A stretch of 64,000 nucleotides of DNA, taken from assembly GCA_013400155.1 (NCBI GenBank), contig VXBM01000332.1, positions 555,100 to 619,099 on the forward strand, given 5' to 3'. The notes under the pieces were generated by a model that was given only the letters and a program-made list of their open reading frames with translations, made no database searches and was not told the origin of the DNA. A program made the translations under genes and the position numbers. How positions within the stretch are numbered: the first letter of the stretch is position 1; each line of letters begins with the position of its first letter. Origin of the DNA: Helopsaltes ochotensis. Its lineage: Eukaryota; Chordata; Aves; Passeriformes; Locustellidae. Below are positions 23,111 through 36,200 of the stretch, in pieces.

Positions 23111-26100
23111 GGGGACACGGACGGCCCGGCTGGGCGAGAATAAGGATGTCTGAAGCTATCCGGACAGGATTCGGGAGTGCCCGGGCACACGTCCCGCTGC
23201 TGTTCGCACCCCCTGAGTGCCCCCATGTTCTGACATGAACATGGAATGAATCCCCAAGGGAAGGGTGGCTGCCTGGTCCCCTCCCCATCCCCTTTGCTGC
23301 CAGGATAACGCACTGCTGACATCCCCAGCAGCTGGGGGAGTGGGGCAGAGCCAGGCAGGAGGGGTGAATGCACACGAGGGGCACCTGGAGGGTGGGCAGG
23401 CCCTGGGATAAGGAGCAGGGGCAGCAGCCCTGGCTGGGAGCTGCATGGGGAGCAGGAGGAAGGGATTTTCCTGGCTGTGATGGGGATTGCGGCTGTTTGG
23501 AGGTGGGTGTTGGGGCTCGCTCTGCCTGGGGGTGGGGAGGCTCTGAGTGAGCCCCGTTATAGGGAGGTGAGGCGGATGAGCAGGGTGATGGAGAGCAGCA
23601 GGGCTGAAGTCTTGCTCATCACGTGTTTTCTGTGATTCCTTCCTGCCCTGCCCTCTGGGTGTTCTGCTCCTGTGCATGCACACAAGTCCCAGCCTTTGGG
23701 CTGTGGGGCTTCTGTTCCTGCCTGGATTTCACCTGGCAGGAGGGTTTGGGCCATCCGTGAGGGTGGTTCCCATCTGCCCCAGTCACAAAAGGGTCAGCAA
23801 AGCTACTTCCCCCTGGATGTTTCTGCTGGAAAATTTTCCTGTGGAAGTCAGCTCAGAGATCCATGGGGAAAGATGTCTGCAGGAGCTAAAAGGGCTTCTA
23901 GTTAAATATGTGAGCAGAGAAATTGTGTGTGAGCTGTGGGAACACCTCCCCAGTGCTGGGGAAGGGTGGCATTGGCACAGCTGCCATCCAGCAGGGTCTG
24001 TGACCTGCAGAGCCAAACCTGGGGCAGCTGAGGGGGCAGCAGAGCCCCCTTACCCTGCAGCAGCTCAGCAATTCCTTTGCTGCTCTATTGAGACAAATGA
24101 GGGGGGTTATGAGAGCCATTTTGTAGAAGTGATTAGAGCTCCACACACACAGCCAGTGCCCCTCCAAGGGCACCCTGACCTGCAGACTTGTTTCCACAGC
24201 TGGTGTCAGTCCAGAGTACCTTGATTTCTATTTTTTTTTTTTTTTGTGCACAGAATTTCTGGCTGGTTTGACTTTTTAGCAGAGATGTTATTCTGCCCTG
24301 CTTTCTCTGTTTGTACAGTAAGAGATAAGTCTCATATTATGTAAACAATCAGACAATATGTGCTGAACAACTGGATCTATTGGTACTAACTGGGACAGCT
24401 TTATCTTGGGAGGGTGCCTGAGTGGGAGGAGATCCCTGGCTGGAACGAGTGCAGACGATGCCAGCTTCACCCTGGAGATGAAGTTTGTTCAGGCTTGCAT
24501 CAAACTCTTGGGCAGGAATCCAGAGGTGAAGCACCTCTCTGCTGTGTCCTGTGAGCTTCCTGGGCTTGAACATGGATTCAAGAAGGGCTCCCATGCATGG
24601 GCAAGGCATTGCAGCTTAATGAGCCACAGAAACAGCTCTGTCGGTGTGCTGGGGGGTTCAGCCTCCTGTGAAGGAGGTTTAGGCTAATGCAGCCTGTGCC
24701 AAAAGCAGGTTTGTGGCCTGGGACACTCAAGTCCCCGCAGTGTGATCCCTCCTGAATGGGTGCACACCCCTGTGTTCACAGGGGGACTTCTGGCACCACG
24801 TTGAACCTGTCCTCAGTGGCTACCTGAAATAAGATGTACCTGTAAAACAAACAAAGCAGCCACGAGCCCCCAAATCCTGCTGGCTTTTGTGCAGAGTTGA
24901 GATGAAGTGACCCAAGGCAGCCCGTGCTGCTGCAGTCTGTCCTGGCTGGGTGGGCACCCAGCCCCTGTGAAGGGACTTGGTGCTGCTTTGTGCCTCAGTC
25001 GCTGGCCTGGACTGGAGGGTGTTGTGGCCTCTGCTGGAGGCACAGATCTCCTTGCAGCCTTCTGAAGTCCTGCACGGTCCTGTGCACCACCAAACACTCC
25101 CAGGGCAGGGTGTGCAGTGTTTGGGCCAGGTCTCCTTTGGGGCTGCCCTTCCTAAGTCCTGTGCCACCCCTCAGCCCGTAGGCAGCAATGCTGGGAAGGA
25201 TCTGATTGATGAGGAGGCATTTCCCAATGTGTCTTCAGTGCGTGGACTAACAAGTGCTTGCAGGCTCTGCTTGCATTTATTTTCTCCCAAGAATCTTTCC
25301 TCTGGGCTGCCTGTCCCTGCTCACCACAGCCCGAGCCAGCTCTGCCTCTTCCCTTCTCCCTGGCCCCCTCCAAACCCGGACCACCACTAAAATCAAGCTG
25401 GTTTTGCTCTTGGGGCGGTGGGAGCTCGTGAGCCTGGGGTGCTGCTGCGATGCTTTGCACCTCCACCCTCGCCAGGATTGCTCTGCAGCCCCCTCCTCAC
25501 ACGGCAAAGCCCCCCAGGCCAGCACAACCCCTCCGGTTTCTGCAAAACTGGCACAGCCTGCCCTGGCAATTTGCAGGAAAGGCTGAACACAAACAAAGTC
25601 GACGTGTCTGTGGGTTTGCTTAACAAATGGTGTGTGTTGCCCTCTGAGAGGAGTGTTTGCCTTGGTTGCAGGGCTGGCTCCGTGCACGCAGGTGAAATAA
25701 ATGTTCCTGGACCAAAGTGCAGCCTGGGCAGCAGGAATCCAGCAGTGGGACAGCAAACAGGTGACGCCAGCAGGAGAGCTGGAGCTGCATTCCTCAGTGT
25801 TTGCGCTTGGCGTGGGTGTCCCTGGGGTGGAGGGGAAGCTGCCAAGGGGCTCCTTCTCTTAATTAAAACAGAAGTGTAGTTAGGCTTCATCAGGTTCAGC
25901 GTTAATTAACCTGCAGGGATAAAGTTACTTCTTTTAGAGCTGCCTCTTTTCTGGACCTGCTGGTTGAATTTTTGTGGTCAGTCTTGTACTCACCTCTTTT
26001 TACACTGATTTCCCACCCTGTTGATGGAAGTGTTGGGTGAGAGGGACCTCGGGAGGGCTCTGGCTTGGTCTCTGAGCTGTTGCCAGGGCTGTTTTGGGTC

Positions 26101-27660
26101 AGCTGTGCCTTGCCCTGGACATGTCCAAGGACAGAGCCTCCTCAGCCTCTCAGGCAGTTTCATTGCATTGCCCCAACCCTCCAGGAGAAACTTCCCTGAT
26201 GTTCACCCTGAAGCCCCCCAGGCACATCCCTGGCACATCCCTGGCACCACGGGACGTGGGGCTCTGCTCCTCCAGCCTTGCCAGTCCCCCCTGCCTGCTC
26301 ACAGCTCGGGGGCAGCTGGAGTGAGATACACAGTGAGTTACGCTGGGGGCTGCCAGAGAGATACGTATTTTTCCAAAGAAATGCATATTTCCATAAAAAA
26401 CAAACACTTCTGTCTTGGGTCAGCCCTGAGGTCTGCTCAGCCCCTTCCTCACAGGTAGGAGACTGCAGATGTCCCAGGGCTCGGAAATGAAACCTGCCCT
26501 GAGAGGAAATGCCTTCCTGGTGCCCAGCTGGGAAGCCTGAACTTCGCTGTCCTTTCTTGAAACATTGATTTTTTTAAAATGTGGCTTATCCACCATTTTG
26601 GCTGGAGCTGGACTGGTGAATGCTGCTGGGAAATGGAGTTTGGATCAGAACATTTCCTCTGAGAGCTCTGGAGGGATGGTGGATCTTTATCTCTCTTCAG
26701 TCTCCCTTGGCAACATCTATTTACATGGCTGCAGAAATAGTTACTTCACCCTGGTCTTATGTTTTGTTTCATTGGAAACCAATATTTTGGCCATGTCAAG
26801 GCTTGAATTCTTTTGTGGCATGTTTAATCCAGGCTTGATGGCTTACTCTGTTCCCAGAGGTAGAAAACCAAATAGAAATAAATACGGGGAAGGAGATGAT
26901 GAGATGTAAAAGAAACTGGGGTGGGAGAAAAAAAAAACCCCAAAAATATGAAGTATCAGCAATTTGGCAGAAAGCCTCTTTTTTTTAAAAAAAATATGGC
27001 TTATGAGACTTCATTAATCTCTGTTTAAAAAGGAGGGAGATGGTGTCAAAACCTTTTGGGGCACAGCCAGATGATTAAGGCAGGTCTCACTGACTGAAGG
27101 TTTGGGGGTGCACAGCTTGCAGGGATCAGTCCATCCTGCAGGCTGGGGATGTTCCTGACCTCTGTGCTTTTCCTCCTGGCTGGTGGCAGCAGCACGGGAC
27201 AGTTCTGATGGGAGCTGTCACCTCCAGCCTGCAGTGATGGGGACCTCGGTGGTGGTGCTGGCCCAGGAGTGGCTTGTGGTGCCCACATCTCTCTTGCCTC
27301 TGTATTTTGTGAACTAACAGCATCCCTACACAGAGCCAGCCCGGGGGGTGAGGCTGCTTCCCTGGGGTGGTGGTCCTGGATTGGGTCTCCCACCTGTCCT
27401 TGTGCCTCTTTTTCTTCCCAGTTGCTCTGTCTCACCTGTTTTGAGCATAAATTCTCTGGACAAGCAGCTCTGGAGGGAGGAGGAAGGCTATGGCTCTGTT
27501 TGTGCCTGGGGGTGCTGCTATTTCGAACAACCAGAGCAGAATTTTTGCTGCAGCTGAGCAGCCTCTGCCCAAGTAGGTATTTATTTGTATGGGAGCCTGG
27601 GGGGGAAATTTCACTTGCTGCCTTATCAACCTTATCTGCTTCTGCCCTGAAGCCAAAGTG
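23111..27660. other. Intergenic, no gene seen
   Basis: GC-rich with many short overlapping frames on both strands and no recognised exon. A T15 tract lies at 24,231-24,245. Confidence 0.6.
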
Positions 27661-27664
27661 GTGA

Positions 27665-27995
27665 GGAGTGTTTTCTTCTCATTTATCTGTGTACCTGCCT
27701 TAGTGATTGGCCAGAAGCAATGGGGGATACTGTAGATCTCCAAACAAATCACCTTCTTCCAATATGCATAATTTACTGAGTTGTACAAGGAATCAATGCT
27801 ACCAGATTGCTTATCAGCCTGGATAGGGCACTGCTGCTCCCGTTGCAATGTTCACACGCAAATCTAAGCAGGATCTCTTGGAAAGCTTCTATCTGGGATT
27901 GATTTTCAGCTAAGATAGGCATTATCTGCACAAAATAAATGGTTTTTTGCCCAGTAACCCATGGTGATGTTACAGACAGGACTGCCAAAATAAAG
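27665..27995. other. Candidate conserved non-coding element
   Basis: CpG-poor block containing an octamer-like AATATGCATAAT, TTACTGAGTTGTAC, several GATA/TATC cores (CTTATCAG, AAGATAGG, ATTATCTG) and ACAAAATAAATGG. Flanks are GC-rich. Inferred from composition. Confidence 0.25.
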
Positions 27996-28400
27996 CCAGG
28001 CAGAGGGCCAGTTTGCATTTGCCTCCGGGGCCGGGCTCTGCAGGCTGCAGTGCTGGGTCTGTGAGCCAAACTGCAGCTGGGTCCTGCTGGGCTGCTCAAA
28101 CCTGCCTTCCACGGTGCCTCATTCCCTGGCACTGCTCTGCTGCCTCCCACGTGCTCCCAGCCCTCATCCCACCTGGAAAGGGGTTCTCTTCCTCTTCTCC
28201 TTCCCCCAAACCCACACGGGCGCAGTCCCAGGAGGCACCGTGAGCTACCAGAGCTCAGGGCAGCCTCTCCTCTTCCTCACATTCCTGTTCCTCCTCCCTT
28301 CCCACTGCTGCCAAGGGGCTGGGGGGGTCTGGCCCTCATCTCCATCACACCTCCACGATCTTGCCTTGTGCCTGGCAGCGCATCCTTGGCCCTGACACAG
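27996..28400. other. Intergenic, GC-rich, no gene seen
   Basis: Pyrimidine-rich on the + strand (CTTCCTC-type runs at 28,185-28,310). Nothing else recognised. Confidence 0.6.
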
Positions 28401-28404
28401 GATA

Positions 28405-29000
28405 ACCCGGCCTAAATAATGGATTACAAGAGCTGATCTCACTGTGCAGATCATTTTGCTGGCTTTGTAAAGTTAATCAGTTTACATGTTGCCGTTAGGT
28501 CAGGAAAGCTCCGTTTACCTTAAATAATTAATCAAGATCAATTAAACACAGGGTAATTGTGAAGAACAGCAAGAGGCAGAATGACCCTCATTTCTTCCCC
28601 TTCTTTATCTTGTTTAGACAACCCAGTGAACGGCACATCTTGCAGGGCTCGGGCATTGAGAGAGTAACTTACATTTATGTCTGTGATGACAGCTCTATCC
28701 CGAAGGTTTGACCCAATTACTGTGCCTTGTCTCGACTTCTGTCTGGGAGTTATTGTTGCTGTCATTGTGGCAAATGCAGCTAATGAAAACATCCAGTGGT
28801 TCCATTAAAATATCAGCCTGGTGAGTCGGCTCTGCCGTGCAAGTGCAAATGAATGTTCTTGAGTTTTTTTGGTGACTTATCACATCACTTTGAAATTATC
28901 CTCCAAGAGTTTTAATGAGTATTTTGTTTGGGTGATACGTGGTAAGACCAAAGAAGAGACTTCTTGAAAATAATTCTGTCATGTAGTTGATGATTATTAA
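28405..29000. other. Candidate conserved non-coding element
   Basis: About 600 bases of CpG-poor sequence rich in TF-like words: AATAATTAATCAAGATC, CAATTAAACAC, TTAATCAGTTTAC, GGGTAATTG, GCAGCTAATGAAAAC, AAGTTAATC. No frame remains open. It resembles a vertebrate developmental enhancer but conservation cannot be judged here. Confidence 0.3.
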
Positions 29001-29567
29001 AACTCAATACCCCCTAGGAGGAAACTGAAATGCCTCTCACACAGGAGAACTTTACAGAGGCTGAGAGTTCTGGCCCTTTTAGATGATCTTGGAGCTGCTT
29101 GGACATAACTTACAGTAGTTTATACAGATATTTCTGGAGCTTTTATTGCATAAGTAAGTTGGTTGAACATGGTAGCAGCCAGTACAGAAACTGGTAGAAA
29201 GGGGCATGGTATGTGCCAGTGAAGCCCTTTGGAGGGAGGTGGGGGCTGCAGGGCCACTGCAGGATGTTCCTGGAAAGAGCTCGTTTCCTTCACTTCCACT
29301 GAGTTACAAAACTTGTTTTTCTATTCTGAGAATCACCAGCACAAAGGGCCCATAAAGAGTTTTAAAGGACTTCCCTTGGCTCACTTGTAAGGAAGCTCTT
29401 TGCAATGCACTGGCAAATACCTGCTGGAGGCTGGCTGGGCTCCTCCCAGAGCTGGAGCAGGATCAGGTGAGGGCTTCCAGTCCTCTTACCTGATGTAAGA
29501 ATTACTTTAGGATGGTAATCTCTCTGGCCCTGAGTTCCAGGAAGAACAGCAAGTCCCTGAGCCATGG
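29001..29567. other. Intergenic, no gene seen
   Basis: Unique-looking sequence without a supported exon. The last 60 bases may be the diverged body of the CR1 fragment that follows. Confidence 0.55.
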
Positions 29568-29612
29568 GGACTCAGTGATCTTAAGGGTCTTGTCCAACCT
29601 GAATGATTCTAT
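29568..29612 (+). mobile_element. CR1 LINE, 3' end fragment
   Basis: GACTCAGTGATCTTAAGGGT, then CTTGTCCAACCTGAATGATTC and TATGG, matches the well-known 3' terminus of avian CR1 elements (GATCTT..AGGTC..TCCAACC..ATGATTCTATG). Only the last 45 bases are clear; the 5' border may lie upstream. Confidence 0.75.
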
Positions 29613-32600
29613 GGCATGCTTTGAGAGCAATGCAGCCTTGCAAGATACTGTAAAATGGGGTCTTTTTTTTCAAAATGGGAGACTCTTACCCCAAAGAAGT
29701 GAAACCAAATAGTTACTTGCTCAGAAGGGTATGCTCAGAGCTGAGCAGGCTAGACATGAATTACTGCTCTAAAACAATCTCTTCTGCTACCCTTCACAAT
29801 CACGGAGCCTGATTGTGTTCTGTTGTGAGAGTTCTGCTTATTCTTTGTCCTCAGAAATGGCATTTTTATATGGATACATCTACAGATGATACATTATGAA
29901 AAGAATTCTGCAGTGATAGCTCAGTGTTCTTTCTGCTTCTGATGGGGAAATTGCAGAGGGTGTTTTTGGCTGTAATTCCTGGAGATCAACACGTTAATGA
30001 GGTAGCCAATGAACTTTGGGTTGGATGTCGCAATGTCCTCGGGCTGTAGCACTTATCTGGATTACTCTTCAGGGGACCCATGTCCTGTCTGCTCCACAGG
30101 GAGGTTCACAGGACAGTCCATAAATCCTCAGCAATGCACACAATGGGTTTTGTTTTAATTTACAATCCCCCCTAAGCCAGAGTACACTGCTAACTTGTTG
30201 TTGATGTGGTGCCTGCTGTACTGACATAACCTGTGTGCAGTGGACACTGAGACCTCTCCGGGCAGCTGTGGCTCCCCTTCAGTCTGAGTCCCCCTTCCCA
30301 GCAGCACAGCCCAACAGTCTGATATGCTCAAGGCCTGGAAATATTTATGCTCCTGGATGCTGTTTGTCCCTGTGTTTTGCACTCTGTGGAACAGCAGCAA
30401 ACCCTGAATTTCAGGAGTGTCAATACTGAGAGGAATCTGGTTCTGCACACGGGCAGGCTGCAAACCTTCTGTGAACAGCAAAACCTCCACAACCACTGAC
30501 CCACTTTGTTCAGAGGGGTTGCATTCCTTCTCTGAGGTGCTTTGGAGGTTCAAGGATAAGGGAGTATTTAGCATTATAACCAGAAGCTTGGGGGAGGAGA
30601 ACAGGCAGTGTTGGGAGCCCTGGATGAGAGCAAAGAGTTAACTTGCACCACTGGTTGCATGACAGCCCCCAGCTGTCTGTGCCTTCCCCTCCAGCACTTT
30701 TCTCCATTATTTCATCAAAGCAACAGGCATGGTTTTAATTTTCCATGACTTGCTTATGAAATATGATCCTCGCTGTAATAAAGAAATGATTTAGTTTGTA
30801 ATGGATACATAAGAAATCAATTTCCTATTTTTAAATTAGGTGGGATTAACAATGAAGCAAACAATAAGCAGAGCAATGGGGGGAGAAGGATGGGAGAAAG
30901 ACCTGGCAGCCCCCAGACAGGGCTGGCTGCACTTGGGCATGTAAAACTGCATTTGTTAATGGCTTCACCAAGGCAGCCACAGCTGTAGGGGTTCTTCTAG
31001 TGTATATTCATTTTATGCTTTAAAATCATGATGCTGGGAATATTGCTGGAGATTCATCACTTCCCTTCTGCCTGGCAGTGACATTTAGGGTGCAACATGA
31101 CTTCTGTTCAAATTCATAGTTTAAAAAAGCTGGCATTGTTGTAAATGTCTTGGGAGCAGGGCCTTCCTGCTGTGCCTGCAGCAGGGACAGCATCCAGCAA
31201 ACACCCTCACCTGGACCAGGGGACTGGGAGATGCTCTCCAGCAACGGGAACAGAAGCAGCTCCCAGCTTCCACAGTCTAAGGGTGTAGCTGTATGTGAGA
31301 GCTGCTTGTTGGGAGATAGAGCAGCAGTGTGACACAGCCTGCAGGGGCTTTGGTAGCTGTCATTGCTAGAAACCATCTGGTGCCCCTCCTTTACCTTCCT
31401 CCCGCAGCACGGAGCAGTGCTGCTCGGGGACCCCCGGGCCAGGCAGTTGTCAGCAGTCCCACAGCCCTGCACAAGACTAATCAGTCCAGTCACCTTCCTG
31501 GCAGCTCTGTGCACTGCGTCCCTGAAAAGAAAGCACCTTCCAGTCCTTGCTGTTGTGGGTATTCCCAGTGCCTGGTAATTCCGTGCTGTGTGCCAGGTGT
31601 CATGCTGGCAGAGCAGTCCGTCTGGTGGGGCGCATTGGAGGGGTCTGAGTGGCACAGGGATTAACCTTCAGCCTCTCAAGATGCTCTGCGTGTTGTTTTA
31701 TCCCCTGGGCTCCCTGGGAAATTCACTTCCCGTGTAGCACAACGTGGGCACGGTGCTTGCAGGGCATGTGCAGGGGGCCTTTGGGCTGCCCAGTCACAGA
31801 CATTCGCTCCAGGACACAGCTCCTTGGAGCTGCAGGAGTCTTGGAAGGCGGATTGCCCTTTAGACCTTGGACTGCAGACGGCTGATCCAGGCTCCTGCCA
31901 AGCCTCACTGCCGGCGTGTCTCCGTGTTGTTGACAGATGTGCTGTTACCCTGCTTTCCTACATGTGCAGGGAGCTCAGGGATCAGGGTGTCCCTGGAGCT
32001 GTCAGCCTGGGGGGTTTTGGGGCTGGGGAGTGGTCCTGAGGGTACCAAAGCTGTCTGAGTCTGTCCCCCTGAGCAAATCATCAAATTGCAGCAGGGACTT
32101 GCCAGGGCTGCTCTTCTGGTGCCAGCGACTCCTCCTGGCCCAGCTCCACACTTGTGCTAAGTGGCTTTGGAGCTGCCCCAGGGGTCTGTCACGGGTTGGA
32201 ATTAAGAGTTGCATTTGGCTGGCTGGTCTGTCTTTCCTTCCTGGATGCAATTGCTTTTTTTAGCTTATCTTGGTTCTGCATGGGTTTGTGAGTTCCTGCT
32301 GAAGTCTCTAACAAGATTTGTATGGTGGCTTCTTTTTCCTCCAAGCAATCATAATTTGGCCAGAAATAAATGTCTGCAAAAATCTTTTTAAAGTCTCTCC
32401 CTCATGTAGGTTTCTGCAGCCTTCTTGAGAGACAAGCCGTAAAAACTGATGGGACTTTTGGAAATGGTTGGTGGGACTTCTAGGACTGGGCAGAAGTCCA
32501 AACAATTTCTTGTAATCTTCTCCACAGAGATCTGTTATTGCTGGGGCAGGTACCAGATGCATTATCACTACTAATCTCCTTCAAGGGTGGAGGGGTGCCT

Positions 32601-33180
32601 GAATGTAGATAACTATGATGAAATAGAGCCAGATTTCTGTCTTTATAGAATAAAGACCAAGAAAACTCCACAGAATCCAAGGCTTGCTTCTACTTCTTAG
32701 TGTCAGAAGGCTATTGTTTTTGTACTCGAAGACCACCAGCCAACCCACAGCTCTCAAACAGCCTCCCCCTCCCTTTCCCAACTCTTGTCCTACTTTAAAT
32801 CTATAGCTGATTTATAGCTTTTTTTCCCCCCTATTGGTTACCTCTGGAGTTTGTCATAACTGTTGGTAGTATCACTTTGATAGCAAAACCAGGCTGAATG
32901 TGGGGTTTTCGCTGGGGTTTGTTTTTGTGCAGATCCTTTTGGTCACCACCAAAGCCAGCTGTCCACCTCCACTGTCCTGGCTGTGTGGCTCTGCATGGAG
33001 TTGTTATTTAAGGCAATCCAGGGATTGAGGTGGGACAAAAGTCCAGGCACACTTACCTTAGCCTGGGCAGACCTGAACGAGCTATAGGAAAAGGAACAGG
33101 GGGGTCAGGGTGCTCAGTGAGGGTCAAGGCAGAAGCTTCCCATGGATCTCACCACCTTTCTGGCTCCTGCCAGCAGGAAT
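29613..33180. other. Intergenic, no gene seen
   Basis: Mixed composition. A 209-codon minus frame at 31,026-31,655 has no recognised motif and overlaps several + frames. No splice-consistent gene model was found. Confidence 0.6.
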
Positions 33181-33286
33181 AACTCCTGGGAGAGTTGTAC
33201 CCCTCATGCTTCCATGTCAAACTCCTGGGAGAGTTGTACCCCTCATGCTTCCATGTCAAACTCCTGGGAGAGTTGTACCCCTCATG
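33181..33286. repeat. 39-bp tandem repeat, 2.7 copies
   Basis: Copies start at 33181, 33220 and 33259 with AACTCCTGGGAGAGTTGTAC and continue CCCTCATGCTTCCATGTCA. The first two are identical; the third diverges after CCCTCATG. 39 is a multiple of 3, so frames stay open through it. Confidence 0.95.
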
Positions 33287-36200
33287 ATCCAAAGTCACCC
33301 CACTTCCACAGCATTACTGGACGTGGATGGTGATGTTGTTCACCCTGTGGGTGGGAATTTATCTTCATGCCCCTCACAAGGCTCTGCTGGCTTCCCAGCC
33401 AGCTGAACTGCCATCATCTTGTAGCTTTAGGCTTCGGTCTCTTTCCAGCCTTGGATAAATTTAAAGCCGCTATTCATAGCTGCTCTCAGGATCTGGAGCT
33501 CCAGAACACCATGGGAAGTTTCTCATCTGTTCAGGAAGACACAGATAAATATAGTGATGGTTTCCAGTGGGTAAAACGAGGTTTTGTTGTTCTATTCACG
33601 TTCAGAGCTGGCATTTGTGCTGTTGCTGTGCCAGCCTCCACCATGGTGACAGGCCTTTCTAGGATTTCTGATGAGATGGGAAGGATGACAAGTTCAGACC
33701 ATCAGCTGAGTTTAAAGCCCACAAATCTATACACAGCAGGGGTAAAATCTATTTATTGTGAGCCTAGGAGCTATTTTCTGTGGAGGACGAGCCTAGTTTG
33801 TGCTGGAGAGCAGCTGTTTATCAGGATCAAGTTTCTGGGAGGGACTGTTCCTTGGCCATCTCAACCTGGGAAATGGCCTTGTGATGCTTTACAAGAAAAG
33901 GAACAAAAACTACATTCTTGGTTCAAAAAAAAGAACAAAACCAACAAAAATGAAACGCAGCAGTTTACAAAGGGATTTTTTAGCTGAATAAAAGGCCTTG
34001 AGGCTGCATAAAAAAACAGCACAAAAACTTTGATATGTTCCTTCGGGAGGATTAAACCAGATGTTTTCCCTTTTCCAATGGCCAGCATCTGACATTTCCA
34101 AAGAGGACACAAAGAACATTTCTGGGATGTGTACTAGAAAAAGTTCTGCTTGCAGCTTATCAGCTTGAAGAAAAGCTGAAGGCAGAGTCACCTCAGAACC
34201 TGTCTGGTCAATTTACACTGGAGAAAAGATTTGGCAAGAAGCACCAGTGTGAAGAGGGGCAAAACAAATTTCAAGGTGATTGTCACTGGTGACATCAAAG
34301 GCAGAACAAAACCCTCCACACTGGGTAGGGACAACTCAGAGGTCTTTTGTACGGCCTCTTAGAGCGAAGGCACCATAACCATGTTTTTGTTTGCAAGGAT
34401 CAGGCACAGCCTGAATTTTGCATATTAATATATGTGGGTTTCTGCAATTTGCTCACAAAATGCTTCTCTGGTAAAGTTTTGCAGCCAACAAAACCATGGT
34501 GGCTGCAGAATGCAGTAAAGGAATACAATAGCAGTTGGGGTTTTTTTTTCTTTCTCATTTTCCCCACCTAGCTGTTCTGCATAAGGACACACAGATGGGG
34601 CAGGACGTGGTTTGGAGTCTCGCTGAGGGGGATTTGCCAACACTCATTTGACCAACGTGCCCTTTTGTACTGCTGAGGTTAAACCTCTGCCAGAAATGTC
34701 CTCCACGATCAACACTAACAATTACTGATCTGGAGTTTAGAGTGCTCTGCTTTGCCATCCACAGCAGCGTTCCCACAGTCTTCCAGCCAGGTACATCTCT
34801 AGTTACAATAATTGTCTTTCAGTTGGGGAGCTGACTGACTATACTGCCGCAAGTATGGAATAAATCATGTTACTATGGTAGCCAAGGTTTTTGGAAAACA
34901 GCATTTCCCAGAGCACAAATGCCGTTTCTCTGAATTTTGCTTCTTTTCCTGAAAATAGCATCCCAGAATTGTGTGAGGTTTGAAGTTGGGTTTCACTATT
35001 TTCCAACACAAGTTCTGCAGCAAGCTGGACGCTGCTCTTCAGGTTTATTTATTTATTTGGTTTAACCTTCATGATGTTGACAGAATCCAGGTGCATGGAT
35101 ATCTTATATACTCAAGCTAATTACTGCTGAGACTGACATCTGAGAAGGGGATTTGAAGGAACAAGACAAAACACAGTCAAAGCTTGACCTTAAACATGAG
35201 AAATAAGTCCAAAAGATGGCATCGGGCTTGGAGGCTTCTCAACCAGTGCAAGGATTGGGCCAAGGTCTAGGTCTGAGCTCTGGACTTACCTGTGCTAACA
35301 GGAGCACTTGGTATTGAGGCCAGACTGTTTGCCTGAGGAACTGTGCTAAATTTAAGGTAGTTGAGCACAGCCTTCCCTGGATGTGCTGCATCCATCACAG
35401 TGCTCTTGTCCAGGGAATCACGGCACAAACAAGGTACCAGAGATCGTATCCTCGAGAGCATTAATGGTTAAACTGTGATTTTAATTTTGTCTCCCTTCTT
35501 CTGAGCCACCGGTACATCCACAAGTGTTTTAACAAAGTATTTTGTTTCTCACTTCCCAGAATACCAAGTGCATTTCATAACACAGCTGTTGCAAATGTTA
35601 TGGCTCTGTACTAACTTCATGTGTTAGTCTTGCCTGTGCTTCCCTTCTCTGAATAGCACTTAATAGGCCAAGTTTTATATTTCTCTAGTAATTTGTTGAA
35701 ATTTATTGCATTTGTTGCCTTGCCTTCTTTCTTTTGAAAATCAGGGGAACTTCCAAATTTCAATTTAAAAGCATTTTGTTTTTATGGAGCATAGTATTTG
35801 TTGGAGGGAGAAGAGTTGAGATCATAATCTGGCACAGTTGACTAAGTTTCTAAATTTTAAACCACCGCCTTCTCTCTTTTTAAACATTTTCTCTGCCAAT
35901 ACTAAACATTTTGATCATTCAAAATGTAAATTGTACTCCCCATAGATGCTGATGGGTTGAGGATATATTTACATACAAAGGAGCTTTTGAATGACTCACG
36001 CAAAAACTCATTTTCTTGTTCTCATTCTTAACAGTACAGCAGGTTTTTTCCCCCCATTTTCTGGTTTCCGGAATGATCTTTGTCTCTGAGCAGTGTTTGA
36101 AAAGGTGCATGTGGTTAAAATGTGTGCAGTGGGAGAACCACAAATGGTTGAAATATTTTTTTGCCAGAGGAGCTCGCGATAGGCACTGCCCATGAGTTGT

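Noticed and set aside
22178..23143. Plus-strand frame of 321 codons with a Gly-Trp-Gly-Ile-Arg-Asp-Val repeat, and the matching minus frame of 275 codons
   Set aside because: Both come from the 21-bp minisatellite, whose period is a multiple of 3. There is no start context, splice support or known family outside the repeat.
31026..31655. Minus-strand frame of 209 codons
   Set aside because: No recognised domain, low-complexity composition, and competing open frames on the + strand. Chance is likely in this GC-balanced stretch.
33367..33987. Plus-strand frame of 206 codons
   Set aside because: No domain; ends in an A-rich Lys/Asn run; no splice-consistent neighbour.
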